Made by a program: the position numbers and the translations under genes. From Ferribacterium limneticum (GTDB lineage Bacteria > Pseudomonadota > Gammaproteobacteria > Burkholderiales > Rhodocyclaceae): a stretch of 64,000 bases of DNA. Each line of letters opens with the position of its first letter. The first letter of the stretch is position 1. Below the pieces are notes generated by a model. The model saw only the letters and a list, made by a program, of their open reading frames with translations. It had not been told where the DNA came from and did not search any database. Below are positions 1 to 8,466 of this stretch, piece by piece. Location: the NCBI RefSeq assembly GCF_020510565.1, contig NZ_CP075189.1, forward strand, positions 2,836,501 through 2,900,500. Direction: 5' to 3'.

Positions 1-2168
1 GACAAGGTAAGCCCTTGGCGCAGATGGGCCAAGGTCACCGAAAGCACGTAAAGCGCGTAGTCCACACCAATACCAACACCTAGCGCGACTACGGGCAAGG
101 TAGCCACCTTGACACCGATCCCTAAAGCAACCATCAATGCCTCGGCCAGCACCGTTGTCAGCATTAGCGGCAGAATCGCACAGACTACGGCACGCCAGGA
201 GCGAAAGGTAATAAATGCCAGCATGCTCACTGCCACATAAACCAATATCAACATTTGCGTATTGGCTTTCTTAACCACGATATTGGTCGCAGCCTCAATC
301 CCTGCATTGCCGGCAGCGGAAAGGAACTTGATATTGTCGGTATCGTTCTTGGCAGCAAACGTATCGACCGCTTTTACGACACTATCAAGGGTATCGGCTT
401 TGTGGTCCTTCAGATAGACATACACTGTGAGCAGATCGCAATTCTGATTAAAAAGCTCGCGTGGTGCGCGGTACACGATGGAGTTAAGCATGTCCTGCGT
501 GCGAGGAAGCTCAAACCACAGAAGGCTTCCTTCATTCATAGGAGCAGCCACCGCCTTTGCCGTGCTGGCGAAAGAGTTGGTCGATTCCACCCCTGGTAGT
601 TGCTGCAGCTCCCATTCCAAGGCTTCGACGAGCGCCAGCGTTGAGTACAGGGTGCATTCGAACTGCGGCGTCCTTACCATCACCACATATGTGTCGCTGC
701 TCGCCGCATAGTTGGTGACCAAGAAAGAATTGTCACGGTTATAGCGCGAATCACGGCGTAGTTCCGGAGCCCCCGGCTCGAGGTCGCCAATCTTGAGGCC
801 GAGGCTGACAACGAAGCCAGCGCCACCAAGAATCAGCGCCACAAGCAAAGCAACACTGGCCCACTTACGCTCTGTGAAGAGGTCGAGGAAGGCCCAAAAC
901 GGATGTTTCTTTTGGGGTACGAGGTCCTCATCCAATTCCGATTTGAGGCTACGCTGCGCTGCAGAGATGCTCACCCCAGAGAATGAAAGAAGGATTGGCA
1001 ACAGCACCAGGTTGGTGAAAATCAGCACAGCCATCCCGATCGATGCTGCGATCGCCAACTCCTGAATCACCTGGATTTCAATGACCATAAGTACCGCGAA
1101 TCCAACCGCATCAGCCAGCAAGGCAGTCATTCCGGCCAGGAACAAGCGGCGGAAAGTGTAACGTGCTGCAACCAGTTTATGCGTCCCACGGCCAATATCC
1201 TGCATGATGCCGTTCATCTTCTGCGCGCCGTGGCTCATCCCAATAGCGAAAACCAAGAACGGCACAAGGATCGAATAGGGATCAAGTTCGTAGCCCAGCG
1301 TCGGCAGCAGGCCGAGGAGCCACAACACAGCAATCAACGAGCAAGTCACCACGAGCAGTGTGCTACGCATGCAACGCGTATACCAGTAGAGAACTGCGGT
1401 GCAAATCCCAATAGCAGTTGCAAAAAACAAAAGCACCTGCTGCAGTCCGTCAATCAGATCCCCTACAACCTTGGCAAAACCAGTGACATGGATTTTGATG
1501 GAGTCTGATTCGTATTTCTGCCGCACTTTCTCCAACTGCTGGCTGAACTCGTGATAGCTGATTCTATTGCCAGCAGAATCTCGCTCAAGCAAAGGTACCA
1601 GAATCACACTTGATTGATAGTTACCGGCAACTAGTTGACCGACCTGACCAGAGCGCTCGATATTGGCACGCAGTTGCTCCAGGCTGTCCGCCGAGCCATC
1701 ATAGCCATCCGGAATAACCGGGCCACCTTCTAGGCCCTCTTCAGTCACGCCAAGCCATCGGGTCGATGCCGTCCAAAGAGATCTCATGAAAGGCCGATCC
1801 ACTCCGGGAAGCAGAAATATCTCGTCATTTAGCTTTTGCAGAGTCTCGAGATAGGTCGCGTCGTAAATCGTTCCCTTAGTATTCTCGACGGCTATCCGCA
1901 GGGTATTACCTAATCCTGAAAGTTCGCTTTTGTTGGCGAGATAATTAACCACGAACGGGTGCTTGACGGGGATCATCTTTTCGAAGCCAGCATTCAGGGA
2001 AAGCTTTGTGGCCTGAAAACCAAGGATGATCGTAATCAGTAAGCAGATAACAACTACCATCCAGCGGTTGTTGAACAGCAAGCGTTCAGCAAGTACGCCG
2101 GAATTTCGATCGAAGTCCTTGAATTCACGCATGACTTCTAGTTGCGGTTTTAATATTTCGGGATTCAT
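1..2168 (-). CDS. RND/MMPL-family transporter, copy B (3' end beyond window)
   Basis: Inner-membrane RND-superfamily exporter of the MMPL/SSD type, the last gene of the first envelope module. The reading frame starts at an ATG at 2166-2168, overlaps the stop of the YCF48-like gene by 4 bases (ATGA) and stays open to the left edge, giving about 722 codons. The complete paralogue at 49785-52172 has 795 residues, so only about 70 C-terminal residues should be missing. Reading the minus strand shows the same landmarks as the paralogue: a first transmembrane helix near residue 40, a large periplasmic loop, a block of hydrophobic helices and a second loop. The substrate cannot be read from sequence. 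The association with DUF1302, DUF1329 and YCF48-like genes in catabolic clusters suggests transport of a hydrophobic substrate or envelope lipid (inference). Confidence 0.9.
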   Translation of the reverse strand, partial: MNPEILKPQLEVMREFKDFDRNSGVLAERLLFNNRWMVVVICLLITIILGFQATKLSLNAGFEKMIPVKHPFVVNYLANKSELSGLGNTLRIAVENTKGTIYDATYLETLQKLNDEIFLLPGVDRPFMRSLWTASTRWLGVTEEGLEGGPVIPDGYDGSADSLEQLRANIERSGQVGQLVAGNYQSSVILVPLLERDSAGNRISYHEFSQQLEKVRQKYESDSIKIHVTGFAKVVGDLIDGLQQVLLFFATAIGICTAVLYWYTRCMRSTLLVVTCSLIAVLWLLGLLPTLGYELDPYSILVPFLVFAIGMSHGAQKMNGIMQDIGRGTHKLVAARYTFRRLFLAGMTALLADAVGFAVLMVIEIQVIQELAIAASIGMAVLIFTNLVLLPILLSFSGVSISAAQRSLKSELDEDLVPQKKHPFWAFLDLFTERKWASVALLVALILGGAGFVVSLGLKIGDLEPGAPELRRDSRYNRDNSFLVTNYAASSDTYVVMVRTPQFECTLYSTLALVEALEWELQQLPGVESTNSFASTAKAVAAPMNEGSLLWFELPRTQDMLNSIVYRAPRELFNQNCDLLTVYVYLKDHKADTLDSVVKAVDTFAAKNDTDNIKFLSAAGNAGIEAATNIVVKKANTQMLILVYVAVSMLAFITFRSWRAVVCAILPLMLTTVLAEALMVALGIGVKVATLPVVALGVGIGVDYALYVLSVTLAHLRQGLTL

Positions 2169-3280
2169 TTGTTTTCTTCTACAAGCTTTATTGAAGGCGA
2201 CAGCCGCTTAATGCCCCGCACGCCGGCAAGAAGTACGCTACCGTCTTTAGCCTGAACAGCCCCCGCGATAAGCGAAGGCTGATCCTCCTTCTTTAGGCGA
2301 TCGAAATGACGACCTCCGTCGTTGCTCTTCAGGACAAGTCCGGTCTCATCAATCAAGAGCAGAGAGTCGTCGGCCAAACGCAGACCCGCCACCAACGTAC
2401 CAAGCCCACTGGTTTCAATCTTTTGCCAAGCATGACCAGCGTCGCCCGACCAAAAGGCATTTCCACGGAGCCCATGCACCACCAGTTCCCCGTTTGCGCC
2501 ATCAAGTAGACCAAAATAAGTTCCAGCATAAGGTGTCGTCACCTCGGTAAATGATTTGCCACCATTGGTTGATTTGACGAGAACACCTTGCTCTCCGGCA
2601 ATGAAAAGATCATTTCCGGTAGAGTGGATCCGGTAGAGATGCCTCCCTAGCGGATTAGGAATTTGATGTAATATTGGCTGCCAATGCTTACCACCGTCTT
2701 CAGTGGCAAATGCGAGCCCGTAGGCACCAACAATCAGGCCGTGATTCGCGTCCGGAAAATAGACATCGAGGAAAGGCTTGTCCGGGCCATCAGCCACTAA
2801 ACGCTCAGCCTCTGCTGCCAGCTTCTGCACATTCACGCGCCCTTCGGTGCCCTGCGACCGCACAGCTTCGAGCACGAGAGCAGCAGCTTTCTTACCGTCC
2901 AGCTGGCTGATCCAGGTTTCACCACCATCTTCGCTATGCAATACGACGCCGCCATGCCCGACAGCCCACCCTAACTTGCTGTTGACGAACCACACCCGGG
3001 TAAGCGTGACGCTGACAGGAACTTTTGCCTGGCGCCAAGAAACTCCACTGTCGTCAGACAACAGGACAATGCCGCGCTCCCCTACGGCAACGATGCGCCC
3101 ATCGGCACGAGCAAGAGATAGCATCGCCCGGCTACTAGCCCGCGCACTAAGGATGGCGGGACGCTGCAGCACGTCAGACTCGGCATACGCAGGCGCCTGG
3201 AGCGTTGCACTCGTGATGAAGATAAAAGGGAGCGCGAAGACAGCTCTCGCCATCCGCACCATCCTGAATGTCATTTTCAT
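2165..3280 (-). CDS. YCF48-like / BNR-repeat exported protein, copy B
   Basis: A 371-residue beta-propeller-type protein related to the photosystem II stability factor YCF48. A basic, hydrophobic N-terminus of about 33 residues ending in APAYA looks like a signal peptide, so it is probably periplasmic. Repeated Asp-box-like motifs are visible (SDDSGVSW, SEDGGETW, TEDGGKHW, STNGGKSF, SNDGGRHF), which predicts a sialidase/BNR-type propeller. The gene sits between DUF1329 (81-base gap) and the RND gene (4-base overlap), and the same neighbours flank the paralogue at 52169-53254. Known YCF48 relatives act as assembly factors. A role as periplasmic partner of the transporter is inferred from the conserved order only. 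No strong ribosome-binding site precedes the ATG at 3280; a nearby in-frame ATG at 3274 is possible. Confidence 0.88.
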   Translation of the reverse strand: MKMTFRMVRMARAVFALPFIFITSATLQAPAYAESDVLQRPAILSARASSRAMLSLARADGRIVAVGERGIVLLSDDSGVSWRQAKVPVSVTLTRVWFVNSKLGWAVGHGGVVLHSEDGGETWISQLDGKKAAALVLEAVRSQGTEGRVNVQKLAAEAERLVADGPDKPFLDVYFPDANHGLIVGAYGLAFATEDGGKHWQPILHQIPNPLGRHLYRIHSTGNDLFIAGEQGVLVKSTNGGKSFTEVTTPYAGTYFGLLDGANGELVVHGLRGNAFWSGDAGHAWQKIETSGLGTLVAGLRLADDSLLLIDETGLVLKSNDGGRHFDRLKKEDQPSLIAGAVQAKDGSVLLAGVRGIKRLSPSIKLVEENK

Positions 3281-3296
3281 TGCTTATTTCTCAGTG

Positions 3297-3315
3297 GAGC
3301 GGGACGGAGCCGCTC
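3297..3315 (-). other. Intercistronic hairpin between DUF1329 and YCF48-like genes (copy B)
   Basis: A perfect 6-base inverted repeat (GAGCGG / CCGCTC) with a 7-base loop lies in the 81-base gap between the two genes. No T-run follows on the minus strand, so it is not a typical intrinsic terminator. A much stronger hairpin occupies the same gap in the other copy of the module (53271-53302), which suggests that position matters for mRNA processing or differential expression. Confidence 0.5.
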
Positions 3316-3361
3316 TGCTGGGCGCCCCCGTCCTTAACATCAATCGATACAGTTCGAAACG

Positions 3362-4714
3362 TCAGCGAATGCCCTGACCTGCCAATGCGTCTGGCGTGAA
3401 ATAGCTGTCCGGTACGCGAGGAACGGATTTATAGATATTCCCCTTCGAAAGATTGAATCCAGAAGAAACAAAAGTACCGGTCAACAAGTTGTACACCACC
3501 AAGGGATATGCCATCTCATTTCTCTGCGCTTCAAAAAGGATGTGCGGCGTTGAATGATTCGTCCGCCACAGCTGGCCCTGAGCATCCCAACCTTCACCGA
3601 TCACGGCACCCCAAGTATCCTCATCCAGATAGAAGCGGCGCTTCGGCACCACATGGCGCTTGCCTGGTGCAAGCGTAGCTTCCACTACCCAAACACGGTG
3701 CAGTTCCCAACGCAATACATCTGGATTCAGGTGATAGGGCGCCAGCCGTTCCTCAGGTGACTTTTGGACGTATTTATTGTCGTTGTAAGGAATATAGAGC
3801 TCTTTCTTCCCGATCAACTTCCACTCATAACGATCGAGATCACCCAGGAAAACGAAGGCTTCGTCAAAGTACTGTTGACCAGAATTGACATCATCTGGTG
3901 TGTCGTAGCCGATAGTGGGCGCTTTTCGAACCCGGCGCTGCCCAGTCAGATACTGCCAAGCCTGGCGCGGCTGATCAACATAGTCATGAATGATGAATGC
4001 TTCACCAGACTTGAAGGGGGGATCGGTCTGCTGCACAAACCACTGCTCGTAAAGGCCTTTAAAGGTTTCTAGCGAGCCGTTTTTGTCGTAATAGGGGAAC
4101 TGATACGTACTTTGACCCTTGGTGACTAAAACGTGCTTACCATCTGAGTTTCCGGTGTAATTTTCGAAACTATGGGTATTAGTTACACCATTCCACTTCA
4201 AACGGTGGTTATGCATTGCTTCGTAACCATCTTTGGGAATGGGGAAAGGAATACCGCCGTACGCCCCTTCCACCCCATAGCCACCTCGCGTAGTCTTGGC
4301 GCGTGTCGAATTTTTGAACGTGTTATCAAACACCCACTGCGGCGCTGCTGCTGTACGATGGGTCGGATAAACATCAACGCGATACGTCGGATATTTCTTC
4401 AATAGCGCCTTGGTGCCTTCAGCCAGCTTATCCGCATACTGATCCATGTTTTTTGCCGTAATCGAGAACAATGGCTTCTCGTTCGCGAACGGATCGGGGC
4501 GAGGATCGCCGGACTGGTAGCCAGCCGGAACCTTCGTATAACCACCATCCCACGCGGGAATTGTCCCTTCTTTATTTCCGGCCTTTTCAGCGCCGAATGG
4601 GGTGAGATCGCGTTTCAGACGTGCCGCTTCTTCTGGAGTCACGGCAGCCCATGCGAATTGCGCAGAGAGCAGCGCCCCCAAAGCAAGCGCGATAACTTTT
4701 TGATTCATTTTCAT
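3362..4714 (-). CDS. DUF1329 family protein, copy B
   Basis: A 450-residue exported protein of the DUF1329 family. The N-terminus (about 23 residues, ending FAWA before AVTPEEA) is a clear signal peptide, so it should be periplasmic or outer-membrane associated. Family landmarks visible include LTPFGAEKAGNK, IPAWDGG, VDVYPTHRTA, GGIPFPIP, GQRRVRKAP, LHRVWVVEATL and KRRFYLDED. The family is thought to have a LolB-like fold and is often encoded next to DUF1302 barrels. It is preceded by an AGGGG ribosome-binding site before ATG 4714 and lies 18 bases after DUF1302. The paralogue at 53336-54691 shares long stretches of identity. The function is unknown; carrying a hydrophobic ligand or lipid across the periplasm is inference. 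Confidence 0.9.
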   Translation of the reverse strand: MKMNQKVIALALGALLSAQFAWAAVTPEEAARLKRDLTPFGAEKAGNKEGTIPAWDGGYTKVPAGYQSGDPRPDPFANEKPLFSITAKNMDQYADKLAEGTKALLKKYPTYRVDVYPTHRTAAAPQWVFDNTFKNSTRAKTTRGGYGVEGAYGGIPFPIPKDGYEAMHNHRLKWNGVTNTHSFENYTGNSDGKHVLVTKGQSTYQFPYYDKNGSLETFKGLYEQWFVQQTDPPFKSGEAFIIHDYVDQPRQAWQYLTGQRRVRKAPTIGYDTPDDVNSGQQYFDEAFVFLGDLDRYEWKLIGKKELYIPYNDNKYVQKSPEERLAPYHLNPDVLRWELHRVWVVEATLAPGKRHVVPKRRFYLDEDTWGAVIGEGWDAQGQLWRTNHSTPHILFEAQRNEMAYPLVVYNLLTGTFVSSGFNLSKGNIYKSVPRVPDSYFTPDALAGQGIR

Positions 4715-4732
4715 ATAGTCCCCTGCTTCAAA

Positions 4733-6424
4733 TTACCAAGTCGTTTGTACGGAAAACGATAGGAAGTCACGATCCTTCAAGCTCTGCTGAAACGACAGGT
4801 GCGCGTTCGTATCGAATGCGCCACCGATATCCCCAAGGAAGTGCGTGTAATTCAGGCGCAGTGTCCATTGCTTCTGATAATCTCCGACGAGGCCAATACT
4901 GAAATCGCCACCTTTATCAACACCACCATTAAACTGAGGAACAACAGATGAACGCCCCTTAGGGTTATATCCAAGACCGATTGGCACCTTTAGGTCAAGA
5001 CCTGCAAAAACTTGATAATAGCTTGGTTGAAAAAGCATGCGAAAACCCCAAGCATCACGAGTGGAATTCGGATCCAGAGTGCCATGTGGATCACTATCGA
5101 CACTTAGACGCCTATTCCACGCAACCTCTGCAAGTAGATCACCACCTTGCCAAAGACTGCTTGGCGGCAATAAATAGATTGCAGAAAGATTCAAATGAGC
5201 GGACTTACCCACAGGATAGCCAGGATTAGAACTATTATCGTGAGTTAAAAATGGATTTGGGGAACCAGGATTTACTAGGGGTGTGTTGTGCCGGATAGAT
5301 GCCTCACCTCCAATATTTGCGTCACCCAGCGTCGTGCTAAAACTAGCACCAAAAGCACGAATGCCTTCCGCATAAGCAAGACTATATCCAACAGGAGCAA
5401 CTGCACCACCCAATACAGGATTTGAACCAATATTTATATATACATTCGGGTTTTTGTCATGATATCGAATAGCATAAAGACCGTACTCAGCATCATACCC
5501 TTCCGGCCGGAAGCGAATCTGAAATCCAAATTGACCGTCGTCGCTCGGCATGTGATCCTGTAAATGGGCCTCTTTTCCCCATGGGAAAATAAAATTCTCA
5601 CCGCCAGTTACAAATAGGTCTTCATTCGAAAGATAGCTACCGACTGCCGGAATTCGATTCCCTGCCCATTTGTACTGATAATACGCACCAAATGATACAT
5701 TTGAATTTAGTTGAAACTGACCTGACACTTGACCTACAGGACGAATCAACTCTTTAAACTGGCTACTAGGCACAGAAAGAAGCTTGATGTAATCCATTGG
5801 CGCTTGGCCACCAGCAATCCCGTTGGCACCAAAGAAAAGTGTTTCGCCCCAAAGAACGCTATGCCTGCCGGCTCGAATCGAAGCGTTTTTATCACCACCC
5901 AATTCGAATTTACCGAACACAAAAGCATCAAGCAATTCAGCCTTGCGACCTTGAAGATCTTGCGTGTTAGATGTGAAATTATTATATGAAACCGATGATG
6001 AATTATTAGTTAAAGCATCATTGCTATCATTAGACTTGTTATAAACCGTATCGTACCAAGCAGCAGCACTTACACGCGCACCAAAGTTTTGGTAAGTAAC
6101 ATCAAGCTCTGTAAAAATATCGGCGCGATTTGAGACAATACCTTTTTTGAAGTTGTTATCACCATCATTCTGATTCGCATTGTTTGGATTTACAGCTGGG
6201 CTCGTAAGGCGACTATCGGGATCTTTCAGGCGCAACATGGTTGAATACTTTGCAGTCGTATCCCATCGTGCCTTGAAATCTGATTCACCAGTATTAATCT
6301 CAAAAGCATAAACCGTCGGAACTACAGAAATCGAAGCTAAGGCAGAAGCGACAATTACCGTAATTAAACGCGGCCGACACGCCGCTTCCCTTGCCCCAGA
6401 AAAAAACCGAGTTTTTCTGACCAT
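4733..6424 (-). CDS. DUF1302 family outer-membrane beta-barrel protein, copy B
   Basis: A 563-residue protein of the DUF1302 family, the first gene of the four-gene envelope module. It begins with an AAGGAGGAGAT ribosome-binding site and a long signal peptide (about 41 residues, ending TVYA before FEINTGESD). The mature part has alternating-residue beta-strands and ends with the aromatic residue Trp, typical of outer-membrane barrels. Motifs shared with the paralogue at 54706-56379 include WDTTAKYS, SNRADIFTELDVTY, LFFGANGIA and APMDYIKLLSVP. It is more A+T-rich than its neighbours. The family is repeatedly found in catabolic clusters for hydrophobic or aromatic compounds. A channel for the substrate is the likely role (inference). 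Confidence 0.9.
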   Translation of the reverse strand: MVRKTRFFSGAREAACRPRLITVIVASALASISVVPTVYAFEINTGESDFKARWDTTAKYSTMLRLKDPDSRLTSPAVNPNNANQNDGDNNFKKGIVSNRADIFTELDVTYQNFGARVSAAAWYDTVYNKSNDSNDALTNNSSSVSYNNFTSNTQDLQGRKAELLDAFVFGKFELGGDKNASIRAGRHSVLWGETLFFGANGIAGGQAPMDYIKLLSVPSSQFKELIRPVGQVSGQFQLNSNVSFGAYYQYKWAGNRIPAVGSYLSNEDLFVTGGENFIFPWGKEAHLQDHMPSDDGQFGFQIRFRPEGYDAEYGLYAIRYHDKNPNVYINIGSNPVLGGAVAPVGYSLAYAEGIRAFGASFSTTLGDANIGGEASIRHNTPLVNPGSPNPFLTHDNSSNPGYPVGKSAHLNLSAIYLLPPSSLWQGGDLLAEVAWNRRLSVDSDPHGTLDPNSTRDAWGFRMLFQPSYYQVFAGLDLKVPIGLGYNPKGRSSVVPQFNGGVDKGGDFSIGLVGDYQKQWTLRLNYTHFLGDIGGAFDTNAHLSFQQSLKDRDFLSFSVQTTW

Positions 6425-6493
6425 ATCTCCTCCTTATATTAATAAAATCATGCCACTTTAAAACCCACAACTAAAATTCGGAAAACAGAAAAT

Positions 6494-6997
6494 CTAAAGC
6501 GCTTTACCATCCATCGTAAATCGGTCCCCAAAATCGAACATATCCTCGTTCTGAACCCCGCCCCAGTAATGCTGAATTTCCCACCAGTTATGATCGAGGT
6601 CGACGAAAAAGAATGAATAAACGCCGTGTTCGCGTTTGGGCTCGAAGATTTTCCGTATGCCATATTTTTCCTGGCAACGAAGCGCCTCTTGATAGGCGCG
6701 ATCAACCTCCTCATCCGAGCGAACATCAAGCCCCCAGTGATTGAGCATATGGACCGGCTTCAGAGCCTCACCAACCTCCACACAGACAATATGAGACTTG
6801 AGTCCGCAACGAATCGCCATCGTCGAGGCACCGTGCCGTACGCATTGCATCCCTAAGAATTCCTCATAAAACCGGCGTGATGCCTTGAGGTCGTAAACTT
6901 CCATTGTCCCGTGGGACATTACGTAAGGTTTGACGATTGAGGCCTCGTTTTTAGGATCGGCCACCCCATCCGGGATCATTTCTCTGGTTGCACTCAC
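6494..6997 (-). CDS. VOC-family metalloenzyme (glyoxalase/extradiol-dioxygenase-like), single module
   Basis: A 167-residue VOC protein with one obvious paired beta-alpha-beta-beta-beta unit. Candidate metal ligands are His29 (MSHGTMEV), His87 (LNHWGLDV) and Glu140 (WWEIQHY), in the pattern of single-domain VOC metalloenzymes. I chose the GTG start at 6997 because AAGGAG lies six bases upstream; the frame is open to a TTG at 7015 that would overlap that site. It lies between the ferredoxin reductase (36-base gap) and DUF1302, probably in one operon. It could be an extradiol dioxygenase, an isomerase or a lyase; sequence alone does not decide. Its length is too short for a classical two-module catechol 2,3-dioxygenase. 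Confidence 0.82.
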   Translation of the reverse strand: MSATREMIPDGVADPKNEASIVKPYVMSHGTMEVYDLKASRRFYEEFLGMQCVRHGASTMAIRCGLKSHIVCVEVGEALKPVHMLNHWGLDVRSDEEVDRAYQEALRCQEKYGIRKIFEPKREHGVYSFFFVDLDHNWWEIQHYWGGVQNEDMFDFGDRFTMDGKAL

Positions 6998-7033
6998 AGA
7001 CTTCTCCTTTAGCAATTAATCTGCAATTGATGG

Positions 7034-8065
7034 TTAAAGCGCGCGATCGGCTTCTGTAAGGAACGAATCTGCGAAAAACTCGTCAGGAAGCAAGCGGCAT
7101 TCTTTAGTGAAGTCGTTTTTCGCGGCATCGACCATCACCGGCGCCCCGCACGCATAAACTTGATAACCGGAGAGGTCCGGATGGTCTTGCATCACAGCGT
7201 GGTGGACAAACCCGGTCCGCCCGGCCCAATCACATGCAGCAGAGGCGTCAGAGAGGACGGGAACGAACTTGAAATGCGGATTCTCTTCAGCCCATTTCTG
7301 TGCCAACTCAAACTGGTAAAGGTCTGCTTTTTTCCGCCCGCCCCAGTAGAGTGTCATCGGACGCGAAATCTTCTTGTTTAGCGCAGACAGGACGATCGAT
7401 TTGATCGGCGCGAACCCGGTGCCGCCAGCCAGAAGAATGATGGGTTTAGGGCTTTCCTCGCGCAGAAAAAAGGTTCCCAGCGGCCCCTCAAAGCGCAGCA
7501 GATCGCGCTCTTTCAGGGCCGAAAATACGTGGTCGGTAAAGAGCCCGCCTGGCACATGGCGCACGTGCAGCTCAAGCCCGATCACGCCTTCCGGTGACGG
7601 CGCCGTAGCAATGGAATAAGCGCGGCGCTGCCCATCCTTCAGAATAAACTCAAGATGCTGCCCACCGGCGAAACGCAGGTTCTCGTTCATTGGCAACCGA
7701 AGCTGCATGACCACCACGTCCGGAGCCGCTCTTTCGAGCTTGATGACTCGACAAGGCACTTCCCTGGTTCTAACCCCTTCCAGCCCACCAAGTTCGTTCA
7801 ACTCGATTACCAGATCGCTTAACGGCTTTGCCTGACAAAGCAGAGCATGACCTGTCGCTTTTTCGGAGTCCGGCAGATATTTCGGAAGGACATTACCAAA
7901 GTCGACGGCGCCTTCCAGGACCCTTCCCTTGCAGGTAGAACACAAACCGCCCTTACAGTTATGGGGCATAAAAACACCCGCCTTCAGGCCAGCCTCCAGA
8001 ACCCGTTTTCCATCCGGCACCACAAACGTGTGACCGCTTGGCTTGAGTGTGACTTGGAATGCCAT
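7034..8065 (-). CDS. NAD(P)H:ferredoxin-type oxidoreductase (2Fe-2S + FAD + NAD domains)
   Basis: A 343-residue electron-transfer protein of the phenol hydroxylase reductase / CDP-6-deoxy-glucoseen reductase type. The N-terminal plant-type ferredoxin domain carries Cys37, Cys42, Cys45 and Cys77 (HNCKGGLCSTC and LLCQ). A ferredoxin-reductase FAD domain follows (RAYSIATAPS, GGLFTDHVF), then an NAD-binding domain (LLAGGTGFAPIKS). Such proteins pass electrons from NAD(P)H to an oxygenase or other iron enzyme. No partner oxygenase is encoded in this window, so it either serves the adjacent VOC enzyme's pathway or an enzyme elsewhere. The ATG at 8065 has a GGGAG site at good spacing. It is probably the first gene of the 8065 to 1 operon. 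Confidence 0.9.
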   Translation of the reverse strand: MAFQVTLKPSGHTFVVPDGKRVLEAGLKAGVFMPHNCKGGLCSTCKGRVLEGAVDFGNVLPKYLPDSEKATGHALLCQAKPLSDLVIELNELGGLEGVRTREVPCRVIKLERAAPDVVVMQLRLPMNENLRFAGGQHLEFILKDGQRRAYSIATAPSPEGVIGLELHVRHVPGGLFTDHVFSALKERDLLRFEGPLGTFFLREESPKPIILLAGGTGFAPIKSIVLSALNKKISRPMTLYWGGRKKADLYQFELAQKWAEENPHFKFVPVLSDASAACDWAGRTGFVHHAVMQDHPDLSGYQVYACGAPVMVDAAKNDFTKECRLLPDEFFADSFLTEADRAL

Positions 8066-8182
8066 GGATCGTCTCCCTATCTAGTTAGAATGCATTCACT
8101 CTCGGCCTGCATACAGCGAGTCTGCTCTCCTTTATTAGCGACTCTCGCAGCCCAAGATTTATCAATAGGCTATCCACTCAAT

Positions 8183-8209
8183 AGTTATGAATCCAACAAA
8201 CAGTTATGA
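8183..8209. promoter_or_regulatory. Tandem AGTTATGA direct repeats upstream of the ferredoxin reductase operon
   Basis: Two exact AGTTATGA copies start 19 bases apart (8183-8190 and 8202-8209), about 120-145 bases upstream of the ferredoxin reductase start. They lie in a 400-base gene-free stretch (8066-8466) where nothing else stands out. A spacing near two helical turns fits binding of a dimeric activator such as the LysR protein encoded just upstream. This is a candidate site only. Confidence 0.35.
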
Positions 8210-8466
8210 TTACTGGAATTCACGTGAGTGATTGCGCCAACTTCATTGACATGATCCGAAGTACAACAGACCTTGACGCGCCGCTCCTCTGCACAAACAC
8301 GCCATGTAGGCTAGACAAATTTCCCACCCCTTCGATTCCAAGACATGTAGGCATTCCAAATGCGCGCAAACATTCAGTTCGCCAACCTAGTGGCACCAAA
8401 TAGATTGGACGCAAGCCCCTTTGACTCGGTGCTTTGAGTATTCAAAGGGTGGGAAAATGCGAACGA

